64,000 bases of DNA, taken from contig NZ_CP036343.1 of assembly GCF_007746795.1 (NCBI RefSeq), positions 1,678,531 through 1,742,530 of the forward strand, read 5' to 3'. The translations under genes were made by a program, and so were the position numbers. Below, piece by piece: positions 9,581-17,840 of this stretch. The notes beneath the pieces were generated by a model. That model saw nothing but the letters and a program-made list of their open reading frames with translations. It ran no database searches and had not been told where the DNA came from. This stretch comes from Gimesia algae. Lineage in GTDB: Bacteria; Planctomycetota; Planctomycetia; Planctomycetales; Planctomycetaceae. Each line of letters starts with the position of its first letter. The stretch's first letter is position 1.

Positions 9581-11197
9581 TCAGGGGGCTGCTGGAAAAA
9601 GCATCCATTTGGGTATTTCCGGCTTCAGAATTGCTGCCCGCCGGGAACGTGCTATCGTTGCCTGAAACCGGTTAACGTCTTTGCCCCAGAGTGTAGCCTG
9701 TTCATCTTCATAAATCAGGGACCAGTCATGCCTGTTCTTCAGATAGCCATTCGTCTGCTGAGACTTTGGCAGAAGAATGATTTCCGTTGGATATTGATCC
9801 AGCAGTGGGGTCGATGTGCTGGAATTCTGATTCAGCTTCTGAAATGCCATAAACTCCTCTTCCAATTGAGCTGAGTACACTGTCCGATAACGCCCATCAA
9901 AGGCAACACGAGATTCGGGAAAAGTCTGCCAGATCACGTATTGAGCCCAGCCATAATCCGTGAGAATGTTCCCGGTCAGACGTTCATTCTTTAAGACTTC
10001 CATGGCGGCCACAGGCATCCCGGGAGCTCTGCTTACTGTCTCCACTCCAATCTGCCAGGGCGGAACTCCTTCTCCCTGCAGATGGGTCACCGTATGAGCC
10101 CCCAGTCCCAGAATCGCCAGAGTCATCACGATGATCAGCACGGACCGTAATCCCAGTCTTGTGGGCCCTGACCATTGCTTGTTCATGATGGGAAACAGAC
10201 TTCTTACTGCGTCTGTGATCGGCCGGGGTAAGAGAATCATTACGGCAATCGCCAGTAAAGCCACATGCCTGATATGACTGACCGCCTGCCAGGCGACCAC
10301 TGCAATCAGCATCAGATCAATCCACTCCCATTTTCTCGAACGGAAAAAAGCCAGCGCAATCAAAAGAAACGGGATATAATACATCAGTGCCTGCCGGGCC
10401 TGCCACAGCGGCTGCCATTCACGGACGATCTGTGTCGTAATCAGATGATCCCAGAGCATCTGATGCAATTGAATCCCATAAGGGTTAATCAGAGTCACAA
10501 GCCAGCTCGCTGCAACAGCCACTGCCAGTCTGAGAAAATCTCTCCGCTGGTAGAGGCCTTGAAAAAAGCCCCATCCCACCCACAGAACGACCAGGGCCTC
10601 GATACCGACCCCGGCCAGAAAGCCACCGTGAGAGTTCGACCAGAAGAGCATGACCACGGGCAGATACCAGACCCCTTTTGCCTGAGGTCGATCAACATAG
10701 TCACGCAACAGTAACAGTGTCCATGCAAAACAACCAAATGTGACCAGTTGCGGGCGAACAAAAACCACAAACTGTGCCAGACAGAATGCACCGTAGACCA
10801 ATAACAGGACGGCACCAGAGAGACTTGCCCGGGATTTTCTTAATGCAATCCAGGCTGGAATCAGAATCATGCATAACCAGAAATTACGCCACAGCCATAA
10901 CCCGGGATTTCCCATCTGACTCCAGAGCCAGCCAAATGTCAATTCAGAGAACCATTCATGGTTAATCCAGATCGTGCCCGGTTCGGTATAACAGAATGGG
11001 TCAGTGCGTTCTACCAGAACATGTTGCTGCAAGGCACGTAAACCGTAGAGGGTATGTCCCCACAAATCGGGGTCAGCAATTGTCACACTGCCTGTTAAAA
11101 GCAGACATGCTAACCAGATACTCCCCGTAGAAAGATACCATTCACGAGAGCCCATTTCCCATTCAGCAATTCCTGATTCAATCTCAGACACTGACAC
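9581..11197 (-). CDS. Polytopic membrane protein, possibly GT-C-type glycosyltransferase
   Basis: A hydrophobic protein of about 538 residues with roughly ten transmembrane helices and a soluble C-terminal part of about 150 residues. Early loop residues DPDLWGH and TDPFCYTEPGTIWINHEW resemble the acidic first loop of GT-C-fold, lipid-linked-sugar glycosyltransferases, but I do not recognise a named family. The frame extends to an ATG at 11254 with no ribosome binding site. A GTG at 11197 has GGGAG seven bases upstream and is preferred. It is monocistronic, with a terminator just upstream that belongs to the next gene. Function unknown. Confidence 0.7.
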   Translation of the reverse strand: MSVSEIESGIAEWEMGSREWYLSTGSIWLACLLLTGSVTIADPDLWGHTLYGLRALQQHVLVERTDPFCYTEPGTIWINHEWFSELTFGWLWSQMGNPGLWLWRNFWLCMILIPAWIALRKSRASLSGAVLLLVYGAFCLAQFVVFVRPQLVTFGCFAWTLLLLRDYVDRPQAKGVWYLPVVMLFWSNSHGGFLAGVGIEALVVLWVGWGFFQGLYQRRDFLRLAVAVAASWLVTLINPYGIQLHQMLWDHLITTQIVREWQPLWQARQALMYYIPFLLIALAFFRSRKWEWIDLMLIAVVAWQAVSHIRHVALLAIAVMILLPRPITDAVRSLFPIMNKQWSGPTRLGLRSVLIIVMTLAILGLGAHTVTHLQGEGVPPWQIGVETVSRAPGMPVAAMEVLKNERLTGNILTDYGWAQYVIWQTFPESRVAFDGRYRTVYSAQLEEEFMAFQKLNQNSSTSTPLLDQYPTEIILLPKSQQTNGYLKNRHDWSLIYEDEQATLWGKDVNRFQATIARSRRAAILKPEIPKWMLFPAAP

Positions 11198-11266
11198 TAC
11201 TATTCTCCCGGTGGATTCAATTCGCGAACCACGCTGCCAGCAGCAGTTTGTCATGACTCTGAATAT

Positions 11267-11305
11267 AAAAAAAGACCTGCACTCAATGGTACAGATCTTT
11301 TTTTT
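11267..11305 (-). terminator. Terminator, possibly bidirectional
   Basis: An A/T-rich stem with core AAAGACCTG/CAGATCTTT (one wobble pair) around a 12-base loop. T-runs lie on both sides, so it can work in either direction. It serves the minus-strand Cys-rich protein gene that ends at 11350. Confidence 0.7.
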
Positions 11306-11349
11306 ATTCCGATTTCTGTTCTCAGCAGCTTAGTTCACAATTGAGGGAA

Positions 11350-11904
11350 CTATTTGCTTTTCAAAATATCTTCCAGGCTGGGAAGAGAATTATGAATCGG
11401 TTGCAGCGTGGGCACGCCATCACCGTCTGCTGGGAATTCTTCGTATGCTGTCAAGTCGATCTGCTCGTAGATTCGATCGAACATTTTGTGAGCGTAGGGA
11501 GCTTTCGGGTTTCCACCGAGAGCAATAATCTCACCTTTCTGACGAAGAATATTTGTGTAATTGTAAGGTCGGAAGTAATAGTATCCATGATAGACAGGCG
11601 GGTAAGGATAATGTGGGTACATATCACCTGTCGTTTTCCCACAAAACCAGCTACGCTTTTTCAGTTTGCAACCATTGTCACTGTAGCAGTTGTCCCACAG
11701 ACCCCAGTGACCGAAGAGCCCTCCGGGCTGACAAAGATCACCTGTACTACAACCACCTGTCAAACAAGAGTCCGAAGCAGTGCAGGTATTTTGACATGAT
11801 GCCATTGAGACTGTTGCGGGAGCACTGACCGAGTTGACGGGTACAACTTCTCCGTCGTACTGCCAGACACTTAAACCGATGAGCAATGCAAAACTCGCAT
11901 TCAT
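11350..11904 (-). CDS. Cys-rich exported protein, unknown function
   Basis: 184 residues from an ATG preceded by AAGGTGG. The N-terminus (MNASFALLIGLSVWQ) looks like a short signal segment. It is followed by a Cys-rich stretch of about eight cysteines (SCQNTC, SCLTGGC, then DNC, GC and WFCGK) and a strikingly aromatic segment, YPHYPYPPVYHGYYYFRPYNY. The C-terminal third is charged and less distinctive. I recognise no enzyme domain. The pattern suggests an exported, disulphide-bonded surface or envelope protein. It is divergent from the pilus secretin gene across a 480-bp intergenic region. Confidence 0.65.
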   Translation of the reverse strand: MNASFALLIGLSVWQYDGEVVPVNSVSAPATVSMASCQNTCTASDSCLTGGCSTGDLCQPGGLFGHWGLWDNCYSDNGCKLKKRSWFCGKTTGDMYPHYPYPPVYHGYYYFRPYNYTNILRQKGEIIALGGNPKAPYAHKMFDRIYEQIDLTAYEEFPADGDGVPTLQPIHNSLPSLEDILKSK

Positions 11905-12386
11905 GAGACCACCTTTTATTTTTACGTTGTATCAACAACACTTTTGGTTAGGCATTATGGTGGACAATAAATTGATATTCACTCTGGAATCAGAGCACAA
12001 ATTCTCCCACCATAATTCGTTTTCGTCCTGATATGGTCCAAATGTAAAGTGAAAATAGAGGAAATCAGTAAAATCTCAAAATATACATAAATTGGGAAAC
12101 ACGGCAAAATTAATATCAACCTTTCGTACAGTTCTAACCGATATGATTGATGCCATGGGATTTGTTTGTAAAGGACAAATACACATTGCCGATCATAAAG
12201 AACGAATACAACTGATAGTGTAAGTCACCGACTCTGTGACACGATAACTGGCAACACAGAACAGACACCTGGACTAAGTTTAAAATGAAAGTTCGCTTAA
12301 ACGTGGTTTTAATCGGACAATAGTTATTTAATAAATCACTTACTCCAATTTCTCAAAATTGACGACCAAAGGATTGGGAGACAAGT
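11905..12386. promoter_or_regulatory. Divergent regulatory region with a 10-bp inverted repeat
   Basis: AT-rich 480-bp region between the Cys-rich protein gene (minus) and the secretin gene (plus). It contains a perfect inverted repeat, ATTATGGTGG at 11954-11963 and CCACCATAAT at 12007-12016, separated by 43 bases. It also contains a short GTCAC/GTGAC palindrome near 12226-12241. These may be operator half-sites for the divergent promoters. No RNA gene or coding frame was recognised. Confidence 0.4.
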
Positions 12387-14060
12387 ATGTCTATAAATGC
12401 CTCATGGAAAAGACGCACAATGCTGGCAGTTGCCTGCGGTGTCGCTATCACAGCATCGCCAATTGCTGCACAGGTCCCGCCAGCTCCTCCTGTTCCGGGA
12501 AAGTTGAAAACGAATAACTACAAGCCTGGTGTGAAGAAAAAATATACACCAGTCATCAGCACTAAAACCAAAGAGAAAGTCCATCAACTCGTTGATCAGA
12601 TTTATGAATCTGAAGTAGAACTCAGTGTTCAACAACGACATTCAAAAATTCTGAAAATGAAGATGGACGTGTTCCGGGTAGCCATCGCAGACCCTTCAAA
12701 AATTGAAGTGGTCGCATTTGGATCACAGGAAGTGGAAGTCATCGGAAAAGAAACCGGTACTACCACCATGACACTCTGGCTGGGTGATGAAGCGAATCCC
12801 CAGATCCTGAGCGTGCAGGTAAAAGTGGAAGGTGACAATTCCATCGAAGATCTTCGTCGGATGGAATACGGCGAATTCCAGAAAATGATTAACGAGTTCT
12901 TCCCGAACAGCAAAATTCAACTCATCCCCTTCGCAGACAAACTGATTGTCCGCGGTCAGGCTCGAGATGAACAGGAAGCAACACAAATTATTTCAATTAT
13001 CCGTGCCCACTCTGGGTCAGGTGGAGGCCAGGGCGGCGGAATGGGCGGCGGTTCCCTGTTCGCAAATGGTTCTGCCGCTGATCCATTCCCGGATGGAGCT
13101 ACGCTTCCGGAAGCTACCGTCATTGACATGATGAAAGTGCCCGGTGAAAAACAGATCATGCTTAAGGTCCGTATCGCTCAGATCGACCGATCCGCAGCCC
13201 GTACCGCCAGCACCGACTTACTTGTACAATCCGGTGATTTTGGCTGGGCTCAGTTATTCTCTGGAGTTGCACAGCAACTGGGGAATGGGGGAACCGGTCT
13301 CGTAACTGCTTCCTTAACGAGCAATGATGTCGACCTGTTTATCTCAGCTCTGGCACAGAATGGCTATGCTAAAATACTGGCAGAACCAAACCTGGTCACC
13401 ATCAGTGGCCGCACAGCCAACTTTATCTCTGGTGGTGAGTTTGCTGTTCCGACAGTTGTCGGGGTTGGTGGTGCACAAGCTGCAACAACGACTTTCAAAG
13501 GGTTTGGAACTCAACTGTCCTTCCTGCCTACTGTTCTGGATAAAGACCGCATTCGATTACAGGTGTCTCCTTCATTCAGTACGGTCAATCCGGCATTAAC
13601 ATCAGGTGGGGTTCTGGGTGTGAATGTTCAAGCTGTCACTACGACGGTTGATCTGCGGGAAGGTCAAGTATTGGCTATCGCCGGTCTGCTCCAGGAACAA
13701 CAGCGGGGTGACTTGAACCGTGTTCCCTTCATTGGAGACATTCCACTGGTTGGTACACTGTTTTCTAATAAAGCAGTTTCTCGTGATGAAACAGAACTGA
13801 TCATCCTGATCAGCCCTGAACTGGTACATCCAATGGAACCTGAAGATGCTCCCACCGTACTACCTGGAATGGAAGTCACCGAACCAGGCGACGTGGACTT
13901 CTTCTTTATGAATAATATTGAAGGCAAACCTGACGTGCACCATCGAAGCACAGTCTGGTATATGCAGAAAAAGCGGATACACCAGCAACAGAAAGATTTC
14001 ATTCACCAGAGCAAGTGTGATAAATATTACATCAATGGTGATTACGGATTCTCTGAATAA
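12387..14060 (+). CDS. cpaC: Tad/Flp-type pilus outer-membrane secretin (CpaC/RcpA family)
   Basis: Outer-membrane channel for a Flp-type pilus or related secretion system. The 557 residues start with a signal peptide (ending SPIAAQ). An N-terminal domain typical of CpaC/RcpA follows (IADPSKIEVVAFGSQEVEVIGKETG), then a BON-like ring domain, a Gly-rich linker near residue 212, and the secretin core with VDLREGQVLAIAGLLQEQ and the VPFIGDIPLVGTLF signature. The C-terminus carries an extra charged, His- and Lys-rich tail of about 60 residues. The ribosome binding site GGGAG is six bases before the ATG. A lipoprotein and a TPR lipoprotein follow. No CpaF/TadA ATPase or TadB/C platform is in the window. 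Confidence 0.88.
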   Translation: MSINASWKRRTMLAVACGVAITASPIAAQVPPAPPVPGKLKTNNYKPGVKKKYTPVISTKTKEKVHQLVDQIYESEVELSVQQRHSKILKMKMDVFRVAIADPSKIEVVAFGSQEVEVIGKETGTTTMTLWLGDEANPQILSVQVKVEGDNSIEDLRRMEYGEFQKMINEFFPNSKIQLIPFADKLIVRGQARDEQEATQIISIIRAHSGSGGGQGGGMGGGSLFANGSAADPFPDGATLPEATVIDMMKVPGEKQIMLKVRIAQIDRSAARTASTDLLVQSGDFGWAQLFSGVAQQLGNGGTGLVTASLTSNDVDLFISALAQNGYAKILAEPNLVTISGRTANFISGGEFAVPTVVGVGGAQAATTTFKGFGTQLSFLPTVLDKDRIRLQVSPSFSTVNPALTSGGVLGVNVQAVTTTVDLREGQVLAIAGLLQEQQRGDLNRVPFIGDIPLVGTLFSNKAVSRDETELIILISPELVHPMEPEDAPTVLPGMEVTEPGDVDFFFMNNIEGKPDVHHRSTVWYMQKKRIHQQQKDFIHQSKCDKYYINGDYGFSE

Positions 14061-14153
14061 TTTCAACTGATTATTTCTTTGCCAAATGATACTTATAAAA
14101 ATTCCAATCACATTTTTTGAATCTTATGTGAGAGAAATACAAGGAAGTAAGCG

Positions 14154-14759
14154 ATGTCTATACAACCCAAAATTGCAAGTTTGCCTGCTATTGCTTTAGC
14201 AGCAATGCTGATCAGTGGTTGCCAACATAATCAACATCACGCAGAAATTCCCTACGACTCTGTAGCGCCACTGGGAACCATCAGTGATGACATTTGGCAA
14301 AAGCAGGAGGAAGACGGAGAAGCTTCTGACTTTGTGATCGTCGAAAGTGAATTCGTAGGTACTACTGCAAAACTGAATGCCGCTGGCGAAGATCACATTA
14401 AACAGATCGCAGTTCGTATGGCTTCAACGCCTTTCCCGGTTGTTGTCGAACCCAGTTCGATGTCAGTCAGGGAATCTTCGGAATATAAATATCCGATACA
14501 TGGCAATGACGACCTGGACATGCATCGTCGCAATATCATTGTCAAGATGCTGCAGGCGATGAACGTTCAGGATGCGGACGAACGTGTTGTTGTGGCCCCT
14601 GCCTTCACACCTGGCTTCGAAGGCTTCGAAGCCTACAGGGCTTACTCCACCGGATTCTCGAATCGCGGAAATGGCGGTGGATTTGGCGGTGGATTTGGTG
14701 GTGGATTTGGTGGTGGTGGTGGTGGATTCGGCGGCGGTGGCGGTGCGGGTGTCTTCTAA
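14154..14759 (+). CDS. Lipoprotein with Gly-rich tail, CpaD-like position
   Basis: 201-residue lipoprotein: signal sequence with lipobox LISGC, then a region with LNAAGEDHIKQIAVRMAST and LDMHRRNIIVKMLQAMNVQDADERVVV resembling CpaD-type pilus lipoproteins in layout (substitution of ring-forming residues not checked). It ends in about 30 residues of Gly-Gly-Phe-type repeats. A strong AGGAAGT site precedes the ATG. It follows the secretin gene by 93 bp and ends at a perfect terminator. A role as secretin partner or pilotin is inferred from position only. Confidence 0.65.
   Translation: MSIQPKIASLPAIALAAMLISGCQHNQHHAEIPYDSVAPLGTISDDIWQKQEEDGEASDFVIVESEFVGTTAKLNAAGEDHIKQIAVRMASTPFPVVVEPSSMSVRESSEYKYPIHGNDDLDMHRRNIIVKMLQAMNVQDADERVVVAPAFTPGFEGFEAYRAYSTGFSNRGNGGGFGGGFGGGFGGGGGGFGGGGGAGVF
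14670..14756 (+). repeat. Low-complexity GGN repeat coding for Gly/Phe tail
   Basis: Near-tandem 9- to 12-base units of the form GGTGGATTTGG encode the Gly-rich C-terminus of the lipoprotein. Such tracts can change length by slippage. Each unit is a multiple of three, so the frame is kept. Confidence 0.75.
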
Positions 14760-14783
14760 ACTCGACTGACTGAAAACTGATTT

Positions 14784-14819
14784 AAGGTGGACGGATTCTT
14801 AAGAATCCGTCCACCTTTT
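14784..14819 (+). terminator. Perfect 15-bp terminator hairpin
   Basis: AAGGTGGACGGATTC pairs with its exact complement at 14803-14817 around the loop TTAA, followed by T residues. It ends the secretin-lipoprotein transcript, so the TPR lipoprotein gene downstream needs its own promoter. Confidence 0.9.
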
Positions 14820-14958
14820 AATAAAACGATCCATTCACACCTCTCATCACAGAATTAAAATTTTCAACCATTTCTGCAGACGATTTTTTTCACTGTGACA
14901 CCTTAGAATTCCAGTTGAATTCTTCAATATTTTAGTCGAATTACGTCAGGACAGAGTT

Positions 14959-16161
14959 ATGAACGACAAAGGATTGTTTTGTTCAGCTGTAATCCTCATC
15001 ATTTCACTTCAGGGATGCGCCCAACTGGGAACACAGGTTTCCAAGGTGAAATCAGCTTTACCGGGAAAACATCATTCGGAACAGGTATTAACTGCGGCAC
15101 GCGGCTTTGAGCGTAAAAAAGAGTGGATGGCAGCGCGGAAACAGTACGAAACCTATCTGAAAAAGAATCCTCGTAGCGTTGTCGCCTGCCATCGATTAGG
15201 GATTGTCTGCTCGCAGCTGGGTGATTCGGTTGCTGCCACACGTTACTTCACTCAGGCAAAACAGCTGGATCCTAATAATTCAGAAGTGCTGAACGACTTC
15301 GGTTATGCCCTGTATAAACGCGGTCAATATGAAGCTGCGGAAAAAATCCTGTCAGCAGCCCTGCGGAACGATGCGAATAATAAACGTGTCATGAACAATC
15401 TGGCGTTAACAGTAGGAAACCAGGGACGTTTCAAAGAAAGTTACACACTCTTCCGCAATATCATGTCAGATGCTGAAGCCCATGCGAATGTGGCATACAT
15501 TCATACTCAGCGGGGTGAAGGGGAAATGGCCCTTAAGGAATATGATCTGGCATTAACCGCTGACCCGACTCTGGAAACCGCTGGTCTGGCTGCAGCCGAA
15601 TTGGCTGTGATGAAAAACATCTATCTCGCAAAACAGGAAATTCAGCCACAAGCTCAACCGGACAAACAGCTCGCTGCCAGCCAGGCACAGCCTGCTCAAA
15701 CCGCTCCTGAAAAAACAGCGACAAAGAATCCATTGAGCGAAAAAACGGTCACGAGACAAAGTGTCGCCAGTCGGACGGAAACAGTAAAACCGGCTGGAGA
15801 ACCCGATTTTCGTAAAATACCAGTTCAGCAGAATACTCAGTTAGTGAGTGCAAATCAGACTGCTCCAGAAGAATCACGGCAGTCTCTCAATTCACCAGTC
15901 AAAATAAACAGGCAGAAACTGGTGACACAGGCGACTCTCAAGAGAGAGTTACTTGCTCCAGCTGAGCCTGCTCCTGTAGCTAAAACCGCGCCGGTTATCG
16001 AAAATCAGGCCGAAGAAGAACTGGAACCGCTGGAGATCAATTCGTTCCGCAGCCTGGATGAAATCACCGAGGAAGACAAACCAGCCATTATCCGGATCTC
16101 AAACGAGGTTCCAGCAGAAGCACCCATGTTCCGCTCACTTAATGAACTAACCAGTCCGTAA
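14959..16161 (+). CDS. TPR lipoprotein, TadD-like
   Basis: 400 residues with a lipoprotein signal (ISLQGC), then about four to five tetratricopeptide repeats in residues 45-210 (for example ARKQYETYLKKNPRSVVACHRLGIV and YFTQAKQLDPNNSEVLNDFGYAL). A long, Pro/Gln/Lys-rich tail of low complexity ends in two related motifs, FRSLDEIT and FRSLNELT. TadD proteins are TPR lipoproteins needed for Flp pilus assembly, and the neighbouring secretin supports this role. AGGA precedes the ATG. It converges on a minus-strand gene with a gap of only 13 bases. Confidence 0.75.
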   Translation: MNDKGLFCSAVILIISLQGCAQLGTQVSKVKSALPGKHHSEQVLTAARGFERKKEWMAARKQYETYLKKNPRSVVACHRLGIVCSQLGDSVAATRYFTQAKQLDPNNSEVLNDFGYALYKRGQYEAAEKILSAALRNDANNKRVMNNLALTVGNQGRFKESYTLFRNIMSDAEAHANVAYIHTQRGEGEMALKEYDLALTADPTLETAGLAAAELAVMKNIYLAKQEIQPQAQPDKQLAASQAQPAQTAPEKTATKNPLSEKTVTRQSVASRTETVKPAGEPDFRKIPVQQNTQLVSANQTAPEESRQSLNSPVKINRQKLVTQATLKRELLAPAEPAPVAKTAPVIENQAEEELEPLEINSFRSLDEITEEDKPAIIRISNEVPAEAPMFRSLNELTSP

Positions 16162-16174
16162 ACCTCTGTCACGC

Positions 16175-17713
16175 TTAGTTGATCCGTGCTTCAATTGCTT
16201 TCACCGTGGAAGCAGCCTGAAAACGAAAACTGTTTTTAGTCGTAGTGCGCGTGACCTCCTCAATTTTTTTGAGGCTTTTTTCTGTGCCAATCTCTTTCAA
16301 CACACGTAAGACATTCACCAGTACAATAAACTGATCAGGATCCAGCTGTTCCAATACGGCATCTTCAGCTCCACTCCCATACTCAATCAGCTTCTTAGAA
16401 GCATGATGAGCTTTCACCGGGTCCTTCAGGAGTCCTGCCACTGCCTCGACACCTTCTGGGGTTTCGTGTTTCAGGATCGCTTCCATCACGTTTTCCTGGC
16501 CCAGAATATTCACTTCGGATAACACTTCGGTCATTGCAGGAATATCATCCTTCGACGACCAGACAACAAGCGCCCGTGAGGCATCCAGCACAACAGTGAT
16601 GTCTTTACTATTCAATACCCCGATTAAGATTCCGGATATTTCTCGATTCGGTTGCTCTGGCTTCGCCTGGCTTAACTTCTGCAATGCCGCTTTTCGCTTG
16701 AAAATATCTTTTGTTGCCAGATCCTTAAGTATTGTCTTCAATCCGGCGTCAATATTCTCGGGAATCTCAAATCGGGCTGCCTCCTCACGTTTTTTCATTT
16801 CAGCCGCTTGCTTCGCCATGGCTGCTTTCTGGTCTGCTCTCAGCTTTGCCAGTTCGTCTGCACTCAACAGTGTAGATGAAACGGTAATCGGAATTTTTTG
16901 CGTGATGTTCTCTGAACGCTTAATGAGTTTGTAATTCAAAGCCAGATTTTTAATGCACCCCTGTTTTTGATCGAACTGAACCGTGCCGTCTCCGGACAGT
17001 TCTACTTCCGGACCACTGTCTTCGATCATCGAAACTGTCTGGTAAGAGTACTTGACTTCTACAGTCACCAGATCTCCCTCTTGATTAACAATCTTATAAT
17101 CCGTCGTTTTCTTGGCTCCCAGTGTCTTTTCTACATTCGAACCCCGTAAAGGAGAGGAAAAACGATCTGAGGAGATGACTGATATCTTGCTTTTTTCAGA
17201 TTCCGACCATGATCGCTCCCCTTCAGGTGAAAGCGGAATCAGGTTGATCTGAGAGAGGTGTCCCAGCAGATAAGGCAACAAGGATGAACCTTTAACGGTA
17301 TCGATTTCGCCAAAGCGGTTCAGTTTAATTTCATGTTGTTCAAACGCGCCTGAAAAGTTGCCAGACAGTCCGGCAAAAGGACTGTGTAGTTGCATTCGCA
17401 TCGGGGGAATCAAGATACGCCTGCTCTTCCGTTTGGTCACGGAATTCAGACTTCCCGTACATCGTACAGAGATGGAATCGGCATCAGACTCGGTCACGTC
17501 ATATTGCTCAACTCCGCTTAGCGTTTCCGCATACTCTTCCATGCTGACTTCAATTTTGACTCGATAAGCATACTGCTGGCCTTTTTCCCAGTTGTATTTC
17601 AGGCGAAGCGGCTCTGCAGCCAGGCTGACAGCCGGGGCAGTGAACAGCAGGAAAGAGTAAGCCCCAAACAGCAAACTGGCAAACATCAATCGAGAGAAGT
17701 GACGAGCGAACAT
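16175..17713 (-). CDS. Exported protein with C-terminal HEAT repeats
   Basis: About 512 residues. A signal peptide (LMFASLLFGAYSFLLF ... AVSLAAEP) is followed by a beta-rich domain of about 250 residues (LKYNWEKGQQYAYRVKIEVSM onward). After a Lys/Ala/Glu-rich helix, the C-terminal part from about residue 310 shows HEAT/ARM-type helical repeats (VLDASRALVVWSSKDD, VEAVAGLLKDPVKAHHASKKL). The ATG at 17713 follows GGAG by six bases and is preferred over the in-frame GTG at 17725. The family is common in planctomycetes but I know of no assigned function. Possibly an envelope scaffold. Confidence 0.65.
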   Translation of the reverse strand: MFARHFSRLMFASLLFGAYSFLLFTAPAVSLAAEPLRLKYNWEKGQQYAYRVKIEVSMEEYAETLSGVEQYDVTESDADSISVRCTGSLNSVTKRKSRRILIPPMRMQLHSPFAGLSGNFSGAFEQHEIKLNRFGEIDTVKGSSLLPYLLGHLSQINLIPLSPEGERSWSESEKSKISVISSDRFSSPLRGSNVEKTLGAKKTTDYKIVNQEGDLVTVEVKYSYQTVSMIEDSGPEVELSGDGTVQFDQKQGCIKNLALNYKLIKRSENITQKIPITVSSTLLSADELAKLRADQKAAMAKQAAEMKKREEAARFEIPENIDAGLKTILKDLATKDIFKRKAALQKLSQAKPEQPNREISGILIGVLNSKDITVVLDASRALVVWSSKDDIPAMTEVLSEVNILGQENVMEAILKHETPEGVEAVAGLLKDPVKAHHASKKLIEYGSGAEDAVLEQLDPDQFIVLVNVLRVLKEIGTEKSLKKIEEVTRTTTKNSFRFQAASTVKAIEARIN

Positions 17714-17840
17714 TGGAGACTCCACGCAAAGAATGAAACTGGTATCTTCCGGTAAAACACCAGGCAGATGTCCCTGCCAGTATACACATAATTACTCACG
17801 TTGCATTAGTTTTATCGTGTTTTTTCCGGTCCTCCTGCAT

